Position numbers and translations under genes: made by a program. Positions 44,936 through 54,455 of a DNA stretch of 54,506 nt are shown in pieces. Location of the stretch: IMG/VR virus record IMGVR_UViG_3300046692_000149, positions 1-54,506 of that record, one strand, 5' to 3'. The notes under the pieces are model-generated. The model was not told the DNA's origin and searched no databases. It saw nothing but the letters and a program-made list of their open reading frames with translations. The first letter of the stretch is position 1. Each line of letters begins with the position of its first letter. The stretch comes from a virus.

Positions 44936-45405
44936 AGAACTTCCGCAGCCTGAGCGATTTTGCCAATCACCTGACCAAGTTGGCCGCCGCCGCCCCAGCC
45001 GTCACGCACCACATGACCGAGCAGGGCGCCGCGGAGATCGAGAAGATTGCCAAAGCGGAGATCGGCCACTACCAGCCGGCAGTCGGTCCCTTTGCGAAAT
45101 GGGACCCGCTGACGGATGAAACCGAGAAAGAGAAGAGCCGGCTTGGCTACAAGCTGAATGCGCCTCTGGAGCGGACCGGCGAGATGCGAAGAAGCATCAG
45201 CCGGACCGTGTCGGGAAACGAAGCGGTGGTCGGGTCAACCGACGAAAAGATGCTCTGGCACGAGCTGGGGCAGGGCAACAACCCGCCCCGTGCGGTGCTA
45301 GGCCCAGCGGCTATCCGGGGCGCCGAGAACATGAAGGCGCGGTTTGCCTTGGGCGTCGCCGCCTGGCTGGCTGGCCGGAACTGGCGCGCGCGCGGGCTCA
45401 AATAG
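44932..45405 (+). CDS. HK97 gp10-like protein
   Basis: A 157-aa protein starting by ATGA overlap with the T segment. An N-terminal helix is followed by AKAEIGHYQPAVGPFAKWDPL, ERTGEMRRSISRTVSGNEAVVGS and WHELGQGNNPPRAVLGPA, the hallmarks of the HK97 gp10 / minor tail family. Its place after the chaperone rather than before the tube is a rearrangement relative to lambda-like order. Confidence 0.75.
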   Translation: MKNFRSLSDFANHLTKLAAAAPAVTHHMTEQGAAEIEKIAKAEIGHYQPAVGPFAKWDPLTDETEKEKSRLGYKLNAPLERTGEMRRSISRTVSGNEAVVGSTDEKMLWHELGQGNNPPRAVLGPAAIRGAENMKARFALGVAAWLAGRNWRARGLK

Positions 45406-45600
45406 GGCGGAAAGCGCCCCGGCGCCGAGCGACCCGAACACCCAGATCGCCGCCAGCGTCCAGAAAACGCGGCGCACGCGCCGGTCCAGCCGGATCTTGT
45501 CGGTTTCCTCGACATCTTGGGCTGGCAGCGGCGGCGGGTACTGGACGGACGAAATGTGGTCCGCCATCCACTCATGGACTCGGTATTTCAGGGTTCGCAT
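45298..45600 (-). CDS. Antisense small membrane protein inside the tail operon (candidate moron)
   Basis: A 100-aa frame on the minus strand filling the 235-bp gap before the tape measure. It reads VHEWMADHISSVQYPPPLPA, EETDKIRLDRRVRR, a transmembrane segment (VFWTLAAIWVFGSLGAGALS), and a tail encoded antisense to the gp10-like gene. A TATACT -10-like box precedes it at about 45630. No ribosome site is seen. It may be a lysogen-expressed gene. Confidence 0.5.
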   Translation of the reverse strand: MRTLKYRVHEWMADHISSVQYPPPLPAQDVEETDKIRLDRRVRRVFWTLAAIWVFGSLGAGALSALFEPARAPVPASQPGGDAQGKPRLHVLGAPDSRWA

Positions 45601-45640
45601 GGGGTCGAAATTGGCTCCGGAATGACAAGTATAGGTCACC

Positions 45641-47590
45641 ATGTTCGACGCATATAAGATCGGCGCCACTCTGGTCCTGCACGACATGATCGGACCGGCC
45701 CTGCTGAAGCTGGCCACTGAGTTCCGCAAGGTCGATGTGCTCGCCGCCAACGTCAATCGGCATCTGTCGGCCATCGAGAAGCACGCGGTCGGCATCCGTA
45801 GCGTCTCGCGCGCGAATGCGACGCTGGCGACGAATATGGGGAAGGCCAATCTGGAGGCCGCCCAACTCGCACGGAACATCAACGCCGTCCACGCGGCGAG
45901 CGTCGCCGCCTCGCGCTCGGCGGCGATGGGGGCTATGGGCGCGGGCCTCGGTGGACGTGGTCCCGGAGGCGGTCGGCCTGGGCTTCCCCCACCAGGCGGC
46001 GTCGTGCCGTTGCCCATGCGCCCGCGCTATCCCGGGCGGGCGGGCGCCGGCGGCGGTGGCTTCGGCGGGCACGGCGGAAACGTCCATGTCGGCCCGGGCG
46101 GCTTTGGCGTCGGGGCGATCGGCATGGGCATCCCGGGCGGGATGCTGGCGCCGGTGGCTGGCGGCATGGCCGGCGCCTATGTCACCAAACAGCTCTACGA
46201 CTCCGCCAAGGAATATCAGCTCGCCGAGACGCGCTTCAAAACCCTGAACCTGGGCGACGCGGTCAACAAGGACGCGGACAAGTTCGCGCGGGGCACCAAG
46301 GTATTCGGCGCATCGAGCGCGGCGCTGATGGAAACGCTGCGCGAGTCGGTCGGCATGTTCGGCTCCCTGGACGTCGCCAAGCAGGTTGCTCCGACAATCG
46401 CCGCACTTAATGCGGCGAATAGCGGCCTATTCGGGGGCAAGATCGGGGCGATTGATGAGGGCGCGGCGCGCTCCGTCATGCGCTTCAACGACATGCGGGG
46501 CCTGACCAACAGCAAGGAAGACTTCTTGCGCGGTCTGGATCTTGCCCAGCGGATGGTGACCGGTTCTGGTGGCGCCATCGACTTTGGCGACCTCGAGCAG
46601 TTCGCCAAGACCGGCGGTGCGGCGTTCAAGGGCCTGAGCGATCAGGGCATCATGAACATGGCCACCCTCATGCAGGAGCAGGGCGGCGCGCGTACCGGTA
46701 CGGCTGTAATGTCGCTGTACCAGAACCTGATTGCTGGCCGCACGCCGAAGAAGACCATGGCGGCACTCGCGGATGCCGGGTTGGCCGACCTTACCGAGGT
46801 CCGCAGCGGCAGCGTTGGCGGGAAGCAAATCAAATCGACGGCCCTGAAGAACATCGTCGACGAGAAGATGCTGCGCGAGGATCCGGCGGGCTGGCTAATG
46901 AAGTACGGCGCGGCGGCCGCCGCCAAGTCCGGCGCCAAGTCTGACTCCGAGATCATCGCTTTCATGAACAATCTGGTGTCCAACCGCCAGGGTTCGAACA
47001 TGGCGGCGAACTTCACCACCCAGCAGATGCAGGCACTTCGTGATGCGAGTCTGGTGAAGAACGCCAAGGGGGTCCAAGGGACGATCGACGCGTTCAAGGG
47101 CACGGCCCCGGGCGCGGAGGCTGACTTCATCGCGGCGTGGGAATCCCTGAAGACGGAGATGGGGCGCGGCGTTCTGCCCACGGTTACAAATATCCTGAAC
47201 GCTGGCACCGAGTTCTTCCGCACCGTGAACGATTGGGGGCAGAAGAATGCGCCCATGCTGCAAAACATGCAGTCGGCTGGCGCGCCTTTCAATCCGTTTG
47301 CCAACTACGGGCTCGGGAATGGCGGTCCTATTGGATGGCTCTATCGCAGCGCCAAGGCTTACATCACAGGCCCCAGTACGGATGACCAGAACGACCGCCG
47401 CCTCGCTCGCGCCAACCCGGTGAGCGGGTCACAGGGGGCTACGGTCCAGGTGAACTCCAGCATCAAGCTCGACAGCCGTGTGATTGCCGAAGTGACGTCG
47501 TTCCACCAGCAACGCGAACTATCGCGGCCGCAGACCGGGCCATCCACCTTCGATCCCGGTATGTCCTTGAGGCCGCCGGCACTGAGATAA
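45641..47590 (+). CDS. Tape measure protein
   Basis: A 649-aa protein with AGGT upstream. A helical N-terminus is followed by a Gly/Pro-rich stretch (about 105-165), a hydrophobic run (GGMLAPVAGGMAGAYVT), and long helices with NSKEDFLRGLDLAQRM and GTAVMSLYQNLIAG blocks of Mu-type tape measures. It sets tail length; at about 0.15 nm per residue that would be near 100 nm. Confidence 0.85.
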   Translation: MFDAYKIGATLVLHDMIGPALLKLATEFRKVDVLAANVNRHLSAIEKHAVGIRSVSRANATLATNMGKANLEAAQLARNINAVHAASVAASRSAAMGAMGAGLGGRGPGGGRPGLPPPGGVVPLPMRPRYPGRAGAGGGGFGGHGGNVHVGPGGFGVGAIGMGIPGGMLAPVAGGMAGAYVTKQLYDSAKEYQLAETRFKTLNLGDAVNKDADKFARGTKVFGASSAALMETLRESVGMFGSLDVAKQVAPTIAALNAANSGLFGGKIGAIDEGAARSVMRFNDMRGLTNSKEDFLRGLDLAQRMVTGSGGAIDFGDLEQFAKTGGAAFKGLSDQGIMNMATLMQEQGGARTGTAVMSLYQNLIAGRTPKKTMAALADAGLADLTEVRSGSVGGKQIKSTALKNIVDEKMLREDPAGWLMKYGAAAAAKSGAKSDSEIIAFMNNLVSNRQGSNMAANFTTQQMQALRDASLVKNAKGVQGTIDAFKGTAPGAEADFIAAWESLKTEMGRGVLPTVTNILNAGTEFFRTVNDWGQKNAPMLQNMQSAGAPFNPFANYGLGNGGPIGWLYRSAKAYITGPSTDDQNDRRLARANPVSGSQGATVQVNSSIKLDSRVIAEVTSFHQQRELSRPQTGPSTFDPGMSLRPPALR

Positions 47591-47594
47591 GCAA

Positions 47595-48557
47595 ATGGCT
47601 GATGTCGTTCTCCAACTCGGGGATTTCACCTTCCAAAGGAACGAAATCCCCGAGTCGATCGCCTTTGGCGGCGAGCAGGCCCTTGTGGTCCATCGGCTGG
47701 TCGGCGGAACGAAGGTTGTGGACGCCATGGGCGACTTCACTGGTCCGATCTCTTGGACCGGCTGGATTGAGGGTCCGGACGCATTGGCCCGTGCGCGCCA
47801 ACTCACGGCCATGCGCGCGGCCGGCGCTGCGATGGTGCTGTCCTGGTCAGAGTTGCAATTTGCGGTCGTCATCCGGGGGTTTGAGCCCGATTTCCAGCGT
47901 TTCTACAAGATCCCGTACAGGATCGTGTGCGAGGTAGTCGAGGATCTGACCCTTTCGACCGCCGGCACGGGCGATGCGAGCATCGATGACCTGATCAACG
48001 GCGACATGAGCGCCGCGACGGGGCTATCTGACCTGATTGGCGACGGCACGCTGTCGAGCCTGGTAGCGACCGCCAATTCGGCCGTTTCGGCCGTTTCGAG
48101 CTTCGCCAACGCAGCGCAATCGACCCTGAACAGCGTCCTACAGCCGATTGCGGCGGTCCGGACTGAGGTGCAGACCCTGATCGCCTCCGCAAACAACACG
48201 CTGATCAACATCACGACGCTCGGCGGCATCGTGCCGAACAACCCGATTGCCGCGCAGGTTCAGCGACTCGGCAACCAGTTGGCGGCCGCCCAGCAAATCC
48301 CGCTGTTGGTCCAGCTTGATCGGACGGTCGGGCGCGTCCAGTTGAATGTGGGCTCGATTTACTCGAGCGCTAAGCAGTTGACGACCGCCGGCGGCAACCT
48401 CATGGACATGGCAGCCAAGGAATACGGCGATGCCATGGCCTGGACGGGGCTTGCAAAAGCAAATCCCCAGCTTGGCGGAGACCCGCAAGTGCAGGGCATC
48501 CAGACCATTACCATCCCGCCGTCGAAAGACAACGTTGGAGGCATTCTGAACTCATGA
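47595..48557 (+). CDS. Tail/baseplate protein (DNA-circularisation-protein position)
   Basis: A 320-aa protein, 4 bp after the tape measure. The N-terminal 110 residues (VLQLGDFTFQRNEIPESIAF; WIEGPDALARARQLTAMRAAG) have the outline of baseplate hub-adaptor proteins; a helical, low-complexity middle follows; the C-terminus (LMDMAAKEYGDAMAWTGLAK...) resembles the phage tail LysM-like segment that fixes the tape measure to the hub. Confidence 0.65.
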   Translation: MADVVLQLGDFTFQRNEIPESIAFGGEQALVVHRLVGGTKVVDAMGDFTGPISWTGWIEGPDALARARQLTAMRAAGAAMVLSWSELQFAVVIRGFEPDFQRFYKIPYRIVCEVVEDLTLSTAGTGDASIDDLINGDMSAATGLSDLIGDGTLSSLVATANSAVSAVSSFANAAQSTLNSVLQPIAAVRTEVQTLIASANNTLINITTLGGIVPNNPIAAQVQRLGNQLAAAQQIPLLVQLDRTVGRVQLNVGSIYSSAKQLTTAGGNLMDMAAKEYGDAMAWTGLAKANPQLGGDPQVQGIQTITIPPSKDNVGGILNS

Positions 48558-49669
48558 CCAGCCTGAACAGCCTTCCCGCACTGCCCGTGGCGCGCTCGCC
48601 GCGCGCAATCGTGAAGGTGGCCGGGGTCATTGTGCCGGCTTGGACCGGATGGTCGGTGGACAACAACACTTTCTACCAAGCGGACACGTTCCGGGTTCAA
48701 TTCGCGGCCAACGCGCTGCCGGCCGAGACGGACGCCGCGTGGTTTTCCGATCAGTCGGAGGCGTTCGTCGAGATCTTTGCCGGCTTCCCGGCAGATCCGA
48801 TGAACTTCAGCGAGACGGACCTCACAAGCCTGATCTACGGGCGGGTCGACGATATCGACTATGACCCGGTTTCCACCACGATCACCCTAACGGGCCGGGA
48901 TCTGACGGCCGCGTTCATCGACTCGAAGACGTCGATCCAGTACCAGAACCTGACTTCGTCGCAGATCGTCACGAGGATGGCTGAGTCGCATGGGCTGACG
49001 CCAGTGGTGACGTCTACAGAAACGCGCGCCGGCAACATCTACGCCTACGACCATGTCCGGCAGATGGACCAGCGCAGCGAATGGGATCTGATCTCCCATC
49101 TTGCGGACCAAGAGGGGTTTCTTGCCTTCGTGAAGGGGCGGGAACTTCATTTCGAGCCGCGCCCCGAGGATGATGGGGATCCGTACGAGATTCGCTGGGA
49201 GGTGGACGAGCAAGGGTTGCCGGTCGCCAATGTCCAGGATCTCGTGCTTTCCCGCAGCCTGACCGTGGCAAAAGGCGTGACGGTGGTGGTGAGGTCCCAC
49301 AACGCGAAGCAGGCCAAGACATTCACTGCGTATTACCCGAGCAAAGGCAAGACCACGCAACCGGGCAAAGCGTCACCATTTGGCAACCAGCAGATCTACA
49401 CCATAGATCGCGGCGGGCTGACACAGGATAAAGCGAAGGAACTGGCACAGCGTATTCATCGTGAGATCACCCAACATGAAATGAAGCTGCGTGCGCGCTT
49501 GCCGGCCGATGACCTGCTGACCACGACGACCAGGCTACGGCTGTCCGGAACAAACACCAAGTTTGATCAGGACTACTACGTAGACGCAATCACCCGATCC
49601 ATGAGCATTTCGGAAGGGTATGCCATGACGGTTTCCGCCAAAAACCACAACCCCGAGACGGTGCTCTAG
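48554..49669 (+). CDS. Baseplate hub protein (Mu gp44 / P2 gpD-like)
   Basis: A 371-aa protein overlapping the previous stop by 4 bp (ATGA). Features of the hub family: YGRVDDIDYDPVSTTITLTGRD, SSQIVTRMAESHGLTPVV, and SEWDLISHLADQEGFLAFV. It forms the trimeric hub to which the spike binds. Confidence 0.85.
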   Translation: MTSLNSLPALPVARSPRAIVKVAGVIVPAWTGWSVDNNTFYQADTFRVQFAANALPAETDAAWFSDQSEAFVEIFAGFPADPMNFSETDLTSLIYGRVDDIDYDPVSTTITLTGRDLTAAFIDSKTSIQYQNLTSSQIVTRMAESHGLTPVVTSTETRAGNIYAYDHVRQMDQRSEWDLISHLADQEGFLAFVKGRELHFEPRPEDDGDPYEIRWEVDEQGLPVANVQDLVLSRSLTVAKGVTVVVRSHNAKQAKTFTAYYPSKGKTTQPGKASPFGNQQIYTIDRGGLTQDKAKELAQRIHREITQHEMKLRARLPADDLLTTTTRLRLSGTNTKFDQDYYVDAITRSMSISEGYAMTVSAKNHNPETVL

Positions 49670-49671
49670 CC

Positions 49672-50319
49672 ATGATGAACGGTGTCCGCAACCAAATGCG
49701 CGCCGCGGCGCAACTCGCCCAATCGAACGGGGAGCAAGCCAAGATCGGCATCGTCACGAGCTATGACCCGGGCGCGGCCGCCGCGCGCGTGCGCCTCCAG
49801 CCGGAAGACCCCGACAACCCTGATGCGACCTTGACCGGTTGGCTGCCGGTGGCGTCGGGCTGGGTCGGAAACGGGTGGGGTATCGACGCACCGGTTAGCC
49901 CGGGCGATCAGGTAGAGGTGAAATTCTTTGGGGCGGAAATTGAGAACGGCTATATCGCCGGCCGCTTCTTCAGCGACAGCGTACGGCCGACCGGAGCGAA
50001 GTCTGGAGAGTTCTTCCTGACGCACAAGTCCGGATCGAGGATCAAGCTGACCAACGACGGAAAGATGCTCGTCAACGGCGCGGTCGAGTTGGACGCCACT
50101 GGCCCGGTCATCAACATCACGGCGCAAACAAGCGTCAACGTCACGGCGCCGGCGATCAACCTAGGCGCAAGCGGACAGTCGCTGCTTGCTGTGATCACCT
50201 CGGCGTTCATGAGCCTATTCAACGGCCACACCCACAACGAGCATGACGGTCCTCCGACCGGCGCGCCAAATCAGCAGATGTCCACGTCACACATGACGTC
50301 AACCGTGAAGGCTGGGTGA
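49672..50319 (+). CDS. Baseplate spike protein (gpV-like)
   Basis: A 215-aa protein. It has an OB-fold N-terminus (GIVTSYDPGAAAARVRLQPE, GDQVEVKFFG), then a beta-helix-like repeat region (LDATGPVINITAQTSVNVTA). The end contains HTHNEHDGPP, a metal-binding-type HxH motif of the spike apex. It punctures the outer membrane. Confidence 0.88.
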   Translation: MMNGVRNQMRAAAQLAQSNGEQAKIGIVTSYDPGAAAARVRLQPEDPDNPDATLTGWLPVASGWVGNGWGIDAPVSPGDQVEVKFFGAEIENGYIAGRFFSDSVRPTGAKSGEFFLTHKSGSRIKLTNDGKMLVNGAVELDATGPVINITAQTSVNVTAPAINLGASGQSLLAVITSAFMSLFNGHTHNEHDGPPTGAPNQQMSTSHMTSTVKAG

Positions 50320-50702
50320 TGGCACAGCAACTCCTCAACGACCTCACCCAGTGGGTGGGCGACGACCTTGCTGCGTCCGCTACCGGCGACCTCGGCACGG
50401 CGAGTGCCGACACTCGGACCAATCAGCGGATCGTCCGCCGGCTGGTGACGCCCAAGGGCAGCTACATCTTTCACCCTGACGATTACGGCGCCGGGCTGCC
50501 GGCCATGATCGGCGACACCGTCGATATTCCTGCGATCACCGGCGAGATCCGCTCACAGATCCGAATGGAGGAGGGGGTGGCGCAGTCGCCGGAGCCGAGG
50601 ATCACGGTCCAGCCGATCCAAGACGGCGTCAGCGTCGGCATCGCCTACACCAGTTCGGTCACGCGCCGGCCCGTATCCCTGCAGTTCAACGTGAATAAGT
50701 GA
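50319..50702 (+). CDS. Baseplate wedge protein (gp25/gpW-like position)
   Basis: A 127-aa protein. ATG at 50319 overlaps the spike stop (TGATG); GTG three bases earlier is an alternative. It contains TPKGSYIFHPDDYGAGLPAM, near the EPR-type loop of gp25-like wedges, and IRMEEGVAQSPEPRITVQPI. Order spike-wedge-J is conserved in contractile tails. Confidence 0.75.
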   Translation: MAQQLLNDLTQWVGDDLAASATGDLGTASADTRTNQRIVRRLVTPKGSYIFHPDDYGAGLPAMIGDTVDIPAITGEIRSQIRMEEGVAQSPEPRITVQPIQDGVSVGIAYTSSVTRRPVSLQFNVNK

Positions 50703-50703
50703 C

Positions 50704-51831
50704 ATGGCATCCATTCAGACGCAGGACTTCGTTACGCTGGTCCGGAACCAGGTCACGGCCATCCAGGGCTATGCAAGTGTCCTCGTCGACCTGACCGTCG
50801 GCTCGATCCTGCGGGCCATCGTCGAGGCCAACGCTGCCGTCGTGATCTGGCTGCAAAGCCTCATCGTCCAGGTGCTGGCTATCACCCGGGCGGCGACATC
50901 GAGCGGCGCGGACCTCGATTCGTGGGTTGCTGACTTCGGCGTGACGCGCCTCCCGGCGACGTTTTCGACCGGCGAGGTCACATTCTCCCGGTTCACGACC
51001 ACTCAGCAGGCTGTCGTGCCGGTCGGATCGACCGTCCAGACGGGCGACGGCAGCCAGCAATACGTTGTAGTCGCAGACACCACCAACCCTGCCTACAACG
51101 GCACGCTGGGCGGGTACGTCATGGCGGCCGGCGTGGGCAGCGTCGACGTGCCGGTCGTTGCCTCAGTCGCGGGGGCGGCCGGTAACGCCATCAGTGGCGC
51201 CGTTTCAACCATCGCTGGCGCGATCTCTGGCGTCGATACCGTCACGAACGCCGCTGCTTTTACTAACGGCGCCGATGCGGAGTCGGACGCCGCATTGCGG
51301 ACGCGCTTCATCGCCTACGTGCGAAGCCTTTCCAAGGCCACCAAGGACGCCGTCGGCTACGCCATCACCTCCCTGCAGCAGGGCGTCACGTACTCGCTGG
51401 TCGAGAACGTAACCTACGGCGGCACCGCCCAAATGGGCTACTTCTACGTCGTGGTCGATGACGGATCGGGGGTGCCGACGTCAACCTTCCTGTCGACGGT
51501 GGCAAATGCTATCGATGCAGTGCGACCGCTTTGCAGCAGCTTCGGGGTGTTCGCGCCGATCGTCGTCAGTGCCTCGGTGGCTATGACGTGCGCAATCGCG
51601 CCTGGCTACGACGCCACGGCCACCAAGGCGCTTGTCGCGGACGCCATCAAGACCTACATCAACTCGCTCCGCCTGGGTCAGACGCTGACCTACTCGCGAC
51701 TTTCGCAGATTGCCTATGACGCGTCGCCAGGCGTCACAAACGTGACGGGGATCACCCTGAACGGCGGGACGGCTGACCTGACGGCGACCGCAAAACAGGT
51801 CATCAAGTGGTCTTCGGTAACGGTGGCGTAA
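50704..51831 (+). CDS. Baseplate J-like protein
   Basis: A 375-aa protein starting 1 bp after the wedge gene. Baseplate J family features: N-terminal VDLTVGSILRAIVEANAAVV, SGADLDSWVADFGVTRLPAT, a beta-sandwich with FTNGADAESDAALRTRFIAY, and a C-terminal YINSLRLGQTLTYSRLSQIA. It links wedges around the hub. Confidence 0.9.
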   Translation: MASIQTQDFVTLVRNQVTAIQGYASVLVDLTVGSILRAIVEANAAVVIWLQSLIVQVLAITRAATSSGADLDSWVADFGVTRLPATFSTGEVTFSRFTTTQQAVVPVGSTVQTGDGSQQYVVVADTTNPAYNGTLGGYVMAAGVGSVDVPVVASVAGAAGNAISGAVSTIAGAISGVDTVTNAAAFTNGADAESDAALRTRFIAYVRSLSKATKDAVGYAITSLQQGVTYSLVENVTYGGTAQMGYFYVVVDDGSGVPTSTFLSTVANAIDAVRPLCSSFGVFAPIVVSASVAMTCAIAPGYDATATKALVADAIKTYINSLRLGQTLTYSRLSQIAYDASPGVTNVTGITLNGGTADLTATAKQVIKWSSVTVA

Positions 51832-52500
51832 ATGGCAATTGGTGATCAACAGGATGTCTACCGCAGGCTTCGAGGCTATCTGCCCCCATGGTTCGGTGAC
51901 GAGGCCGACACGCCGATCATAAACGGCCTGTTGCAGGGCTTGGCTTATGCCGGCGCCTATGTCTATAGCCTGCTGAACTACGCGAGACTCCAGACACGGA
52001 TCAAGACAGCCACGGACGGGTGGCTAGACATGATCGCCGCCGACTTCTTCGGCGATGCGTTGCTGCGTGCGGCCAGTCAGTCTGACGAGTCGTTCCGCGC
52101 TCGGATTTTGATCAATCTGTTTCGGGAGCGCGCCACGCGCGCGGGGCTGATCAAAATCCTCCAAGACTTGACCGGACGCACGCCTATCGTTGTGGAGCCT
52201 ACTCGGCCAGCAGACACCGGGTCTTATGGCGGTCCGTTGATCGGCTACGGGGTCGCAGGCGCATATGGCTCACTGCTCATGCCGTTTCAAGCGTTCGTCA
52301 CCGCATTTCGTCCTACAGGCACCGGAATCCCCTTAGTCGCGGGGTACGGCATCTCGACAGGTGGGTATGGACAGCCTTCACGCGCTTCCTATGCCGCGCT
52401 TTCAATGATCCAAGGCAGCGTGACCGATGCGTACATCTACGCAGCGGTCGATAGCGTCAAACCAGTGGCGACTATCGTGTGGACGCGGATCAGTAGCTGA
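51832..52500 (+). CDS. Tail protein I-like baseplate/fibre connector
   Basis: A 222-aa protein directly after J (no gap). It has YRRLRGYLPPWFGDEADTPI, a long helical N-terminal half, and a Gly/Tyr-rich C-terminal part (YGGPLIGYGVAGAYGS; YGISTGGYGQPSRASYA). In contractile phages the gene after J connects fibres to the baseplate. Confidence 0.75.
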   Translation: MAIGDQQDVYRRLRGYLPPWFGDEADTPIINGLLQGLAYAGAYVYSLLNYARLQTRIKTATDGWLDMIAADFFGDALLRAASQSDESFRARILINLFRERATRAGLIKILQDLTGRTPIVVEPTRPADTGSYGGPLIGYGVAGAYGSLLMPFQAFVTAFRPTGTGIPLVAGYGISTGGYGQPSRASYAALSMIQGSVTDAYIYAAVDSVKPVATIVWTRISS

Positions 52501-52524
52501 GCACCTCAGACAGTCACCTTCAAA

Positions 52525-52546
52525 TGGCGCCTCCGGGCGCCATTTT
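52525..52546 (+). terminator. Terminator before the first tail fibre
   Basis: TGGCGCC-TCCG-GGCGCCA followed by TTTT. Similar small hairpins occur between several late genes of this phage. Confidence 0.75.
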
Positions 52547-52562
52547 CATTCTTGGAGTGAAG

Positions 52563-53963
52563 ATGGATCGCCAGATCGTCTATCCCGGGCAGATTCCGCT
52601 CGAAACCGACCTGCTCAACACTAACAAATTCGCCATGGTGGCGATTGCGAAACTGGCGGGAGCCATGTTCGGGACTACCACTCTGGTCAATGGGCTGGCG
52701 TGCGTCCCGACCGGACCCGCGTCGCTCCAGGTGGTAGTGAACCCGGGGGAGATTTACAGCCTCGCGAACGTTGACGCGACGGCGTACTCGTCGCTTCCCG
52801 CCGACACTTCGCACAGTATCCTGAAGCAGGGCATCTCTATGGACCCTGTGACGCTCAACTGCCCCGCGCCGGTGACGGCGGGGCAGAGCGTCAACTACCT
52901 GATCCAAGCGACCTACCAAGATTCCGATACCGGGCTTGTGACGCTGCCGTACTACAATGCCAGCAACCCCTCGCAGGCGTGGTCCGGGCCGAACAACAAT
53001 GGTTCTCAGCAGGCAACGGCCAGAAAGGGAATCGTCACGATCTCTGCAAAGGCTGGCATTGCGGCCACAACTGGCTCGCAGACTACGCCTGCCCCGGACG
53101 CGGGCTATACGGGGCTGTGGGTGGTTACTGTTGCCAACGGGCAGACGGCGATCAACAGCGGGAACATCGTCAAGGCAGCCGGTGCCCCGATCCTCACCGA
53201 GACGCTTCTGGACAAGATCAGCTTGGCTACGGGCGATGCTCGTTACCTGCAGACTGCACAGGGGGTGGGCCGGTTGCTGCGGGTCAGCGTCTTTGCGATC
53301 GTATCGGGCGTTCAACAGGTTTCCGTCGATGGCGGTGCATTTACGACGTCGGGGGCCACCGTATTCACCCCACGTTCCGACACCAGTTCGATCATTGTCG
53401 AACAGTGCGGCGCGGGCGGCGGGTCCGGCGCCACTACTGCTACTGGCGCCGCGGCTGTTTCTGTAACGGGCGGCGGCGGTGTCGGAGCGTCCGCACGTGA
53501 CCGATATACATCTGGTTTCGCGGGGGCTTCTGTAACTGTAGGTGTCGGCGGAGCCGCGGGTGTGGCCCCTGGGGGCAACGGTGGAACGGGCGGCACTACC
53601 TCTTTTGGCGCTCTGCGGTCAACCATTGGCGGGTTCGGCAGTATCGGCGTTGGCGCCATTGCTCCCCCGTATTTCGCAAACGGAGGCGGTGGGGGCGCTG
53701 CCCCTTCTGGAGGCAACATTTCACGTGGCCGTGGCGCCGACGGAACGACAGCGCAAACGGCCAACACCACGAACTTTATTTCCGGAACTGGCGGGAATTC
53801 TGTCTTTGGTGCCGGGGGCACCGCGCTGAGCGCTACGGGCCCTGGCAACGCGGGGCAATCGCCTGGGTCCGGCGCCGGGGGGGCTGCAACGGGCATTTCC
53901 GCCGCGGCGCAAGCTGGGGCCAAGGGCGCTGACGGCATCGTGATCGTATACGAGTACGCATAA
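52563..53963 (+). CDS. Tail fibre protein with C-terminal glycine-rich adhesin domain
   Basis: A 466-aa protein with GGAGTGAAG upstream; the start MDRQIVYPGQIPLETDLL matches a family of phage fibre N-termini that attach to the baseplate. Residues about 90-240 are beta-rich. Residues about 275-460 are Gly-rich (GGGG, GGNGG) and end in GADGIVIVYEYA, the same type of fold as in the second fibre. It is probably the main host-recognition protein. Confidence 0.82.
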   Translation: MDRQIVYPGQIPLETDLLNTNKFAMVAIAKLAGAMFGTTTLVNGLACVPTGPASLQVVVNPGEIYSLANVDATAYSSLPADTSHSILKQGISMDPVTLNCPAPVTAGQSVNYLIQATYQDSDTGLVTLPYYNASNPSQAWSGPNNNGSQQATARKGIVTISAKAGIAATTGSQTTPAPDAGYTGLWVVTVANGQTAINSGNIVKAAGAPILTETLLDKISLATGDARYLQTAQGVGRLLRVSVFAIVSGVQQVSVDGGAFTTSGATVFTPRSDTSSIIVEQCGAGGGSGATTATGAAAVSVTGGGGVGASARDRYTSGFAGASVTVGVGGAAGVAPGGNGGTGGTTSFGALRSTIGGFGSIGVGAIAPPYFANGGGGGAAPSGGNISRGRGADGTTAQTANTTNFISGTGGNSVFGAGGTALSATGPGNAGQSPGSGAGGAATGISAAAQAGAKGADGIVIVYEYA

Positions 53964-53972
53964 GGGACTGAA

Positions 53973-54455
53973 ATGAAGACATTCGCTCGAATCGACACTG
54001 GGCGCGTCGCTGAGATCATCTTGCCGATGTCCTACGATGTTGACGCGCCGCTAGCCCCGAATCCGGAGAATCCGCCGGAGGGGTGGCCGGCATTCAAGGC
54101 TGGCGACGAGGTGCCTATCGATAAGCGGTTCTCGCCAGACATCGTGGCGGCGCTGGTGGACATCACCGACGTCGTGAACGTAAAGGTGGGCGACGCCTAC
54201 AGCGGTGGGCAGTTCCTACCATACACGCCGCCGCCGCCCACGCCTGCTGAAGTGCTCGCGCGCAACACGAGAACCCGTGACGACGCGTTGTCGTTGGCAA
54301 CGAAGCGCATTGCACCGTTGCAAGACGCGGTTGACCTCGACATGGCAACGGCCGCGGAGACGGCGGCGCTGGCGTCCTGGAAGCGGTATCGAGTGGACGT
54401 GAACCGGGTCGATCTCAACTCTGTCTCGCCGAACTGGCCGGTGGAGCCGGCCTGA
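53973..54455 (+). CDS. Tail fibre assembly protein
   Basis: A 160-aa protein. The C-terminal region (LDMATAAETAALASWKRYRV...NSVSPNWPVEPA) is the hallmark of phage tail fibre assembly chaperones (Caudo_TAP), and the N-terminus (ARIDTGRVAEII) fits. It follows the fibre gene by 9 bp. Its last 76 bases are repeated at the left end of the window. Confidence 0.88.
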   Translation: MKTFARIDTGRVAEIILPMSYDVDAPLAPNPENPPEGWPAFKAGDEVPIDKRFSPDIVAALVDITDVVNVKVGDAYSGGQFLPYTPPPPTPAEVLARNTRTRDDALSLATKRIAPLQDAVDLDMATAAETAALASWKRYRVDVNRVDLNSVSPNWPVEPA

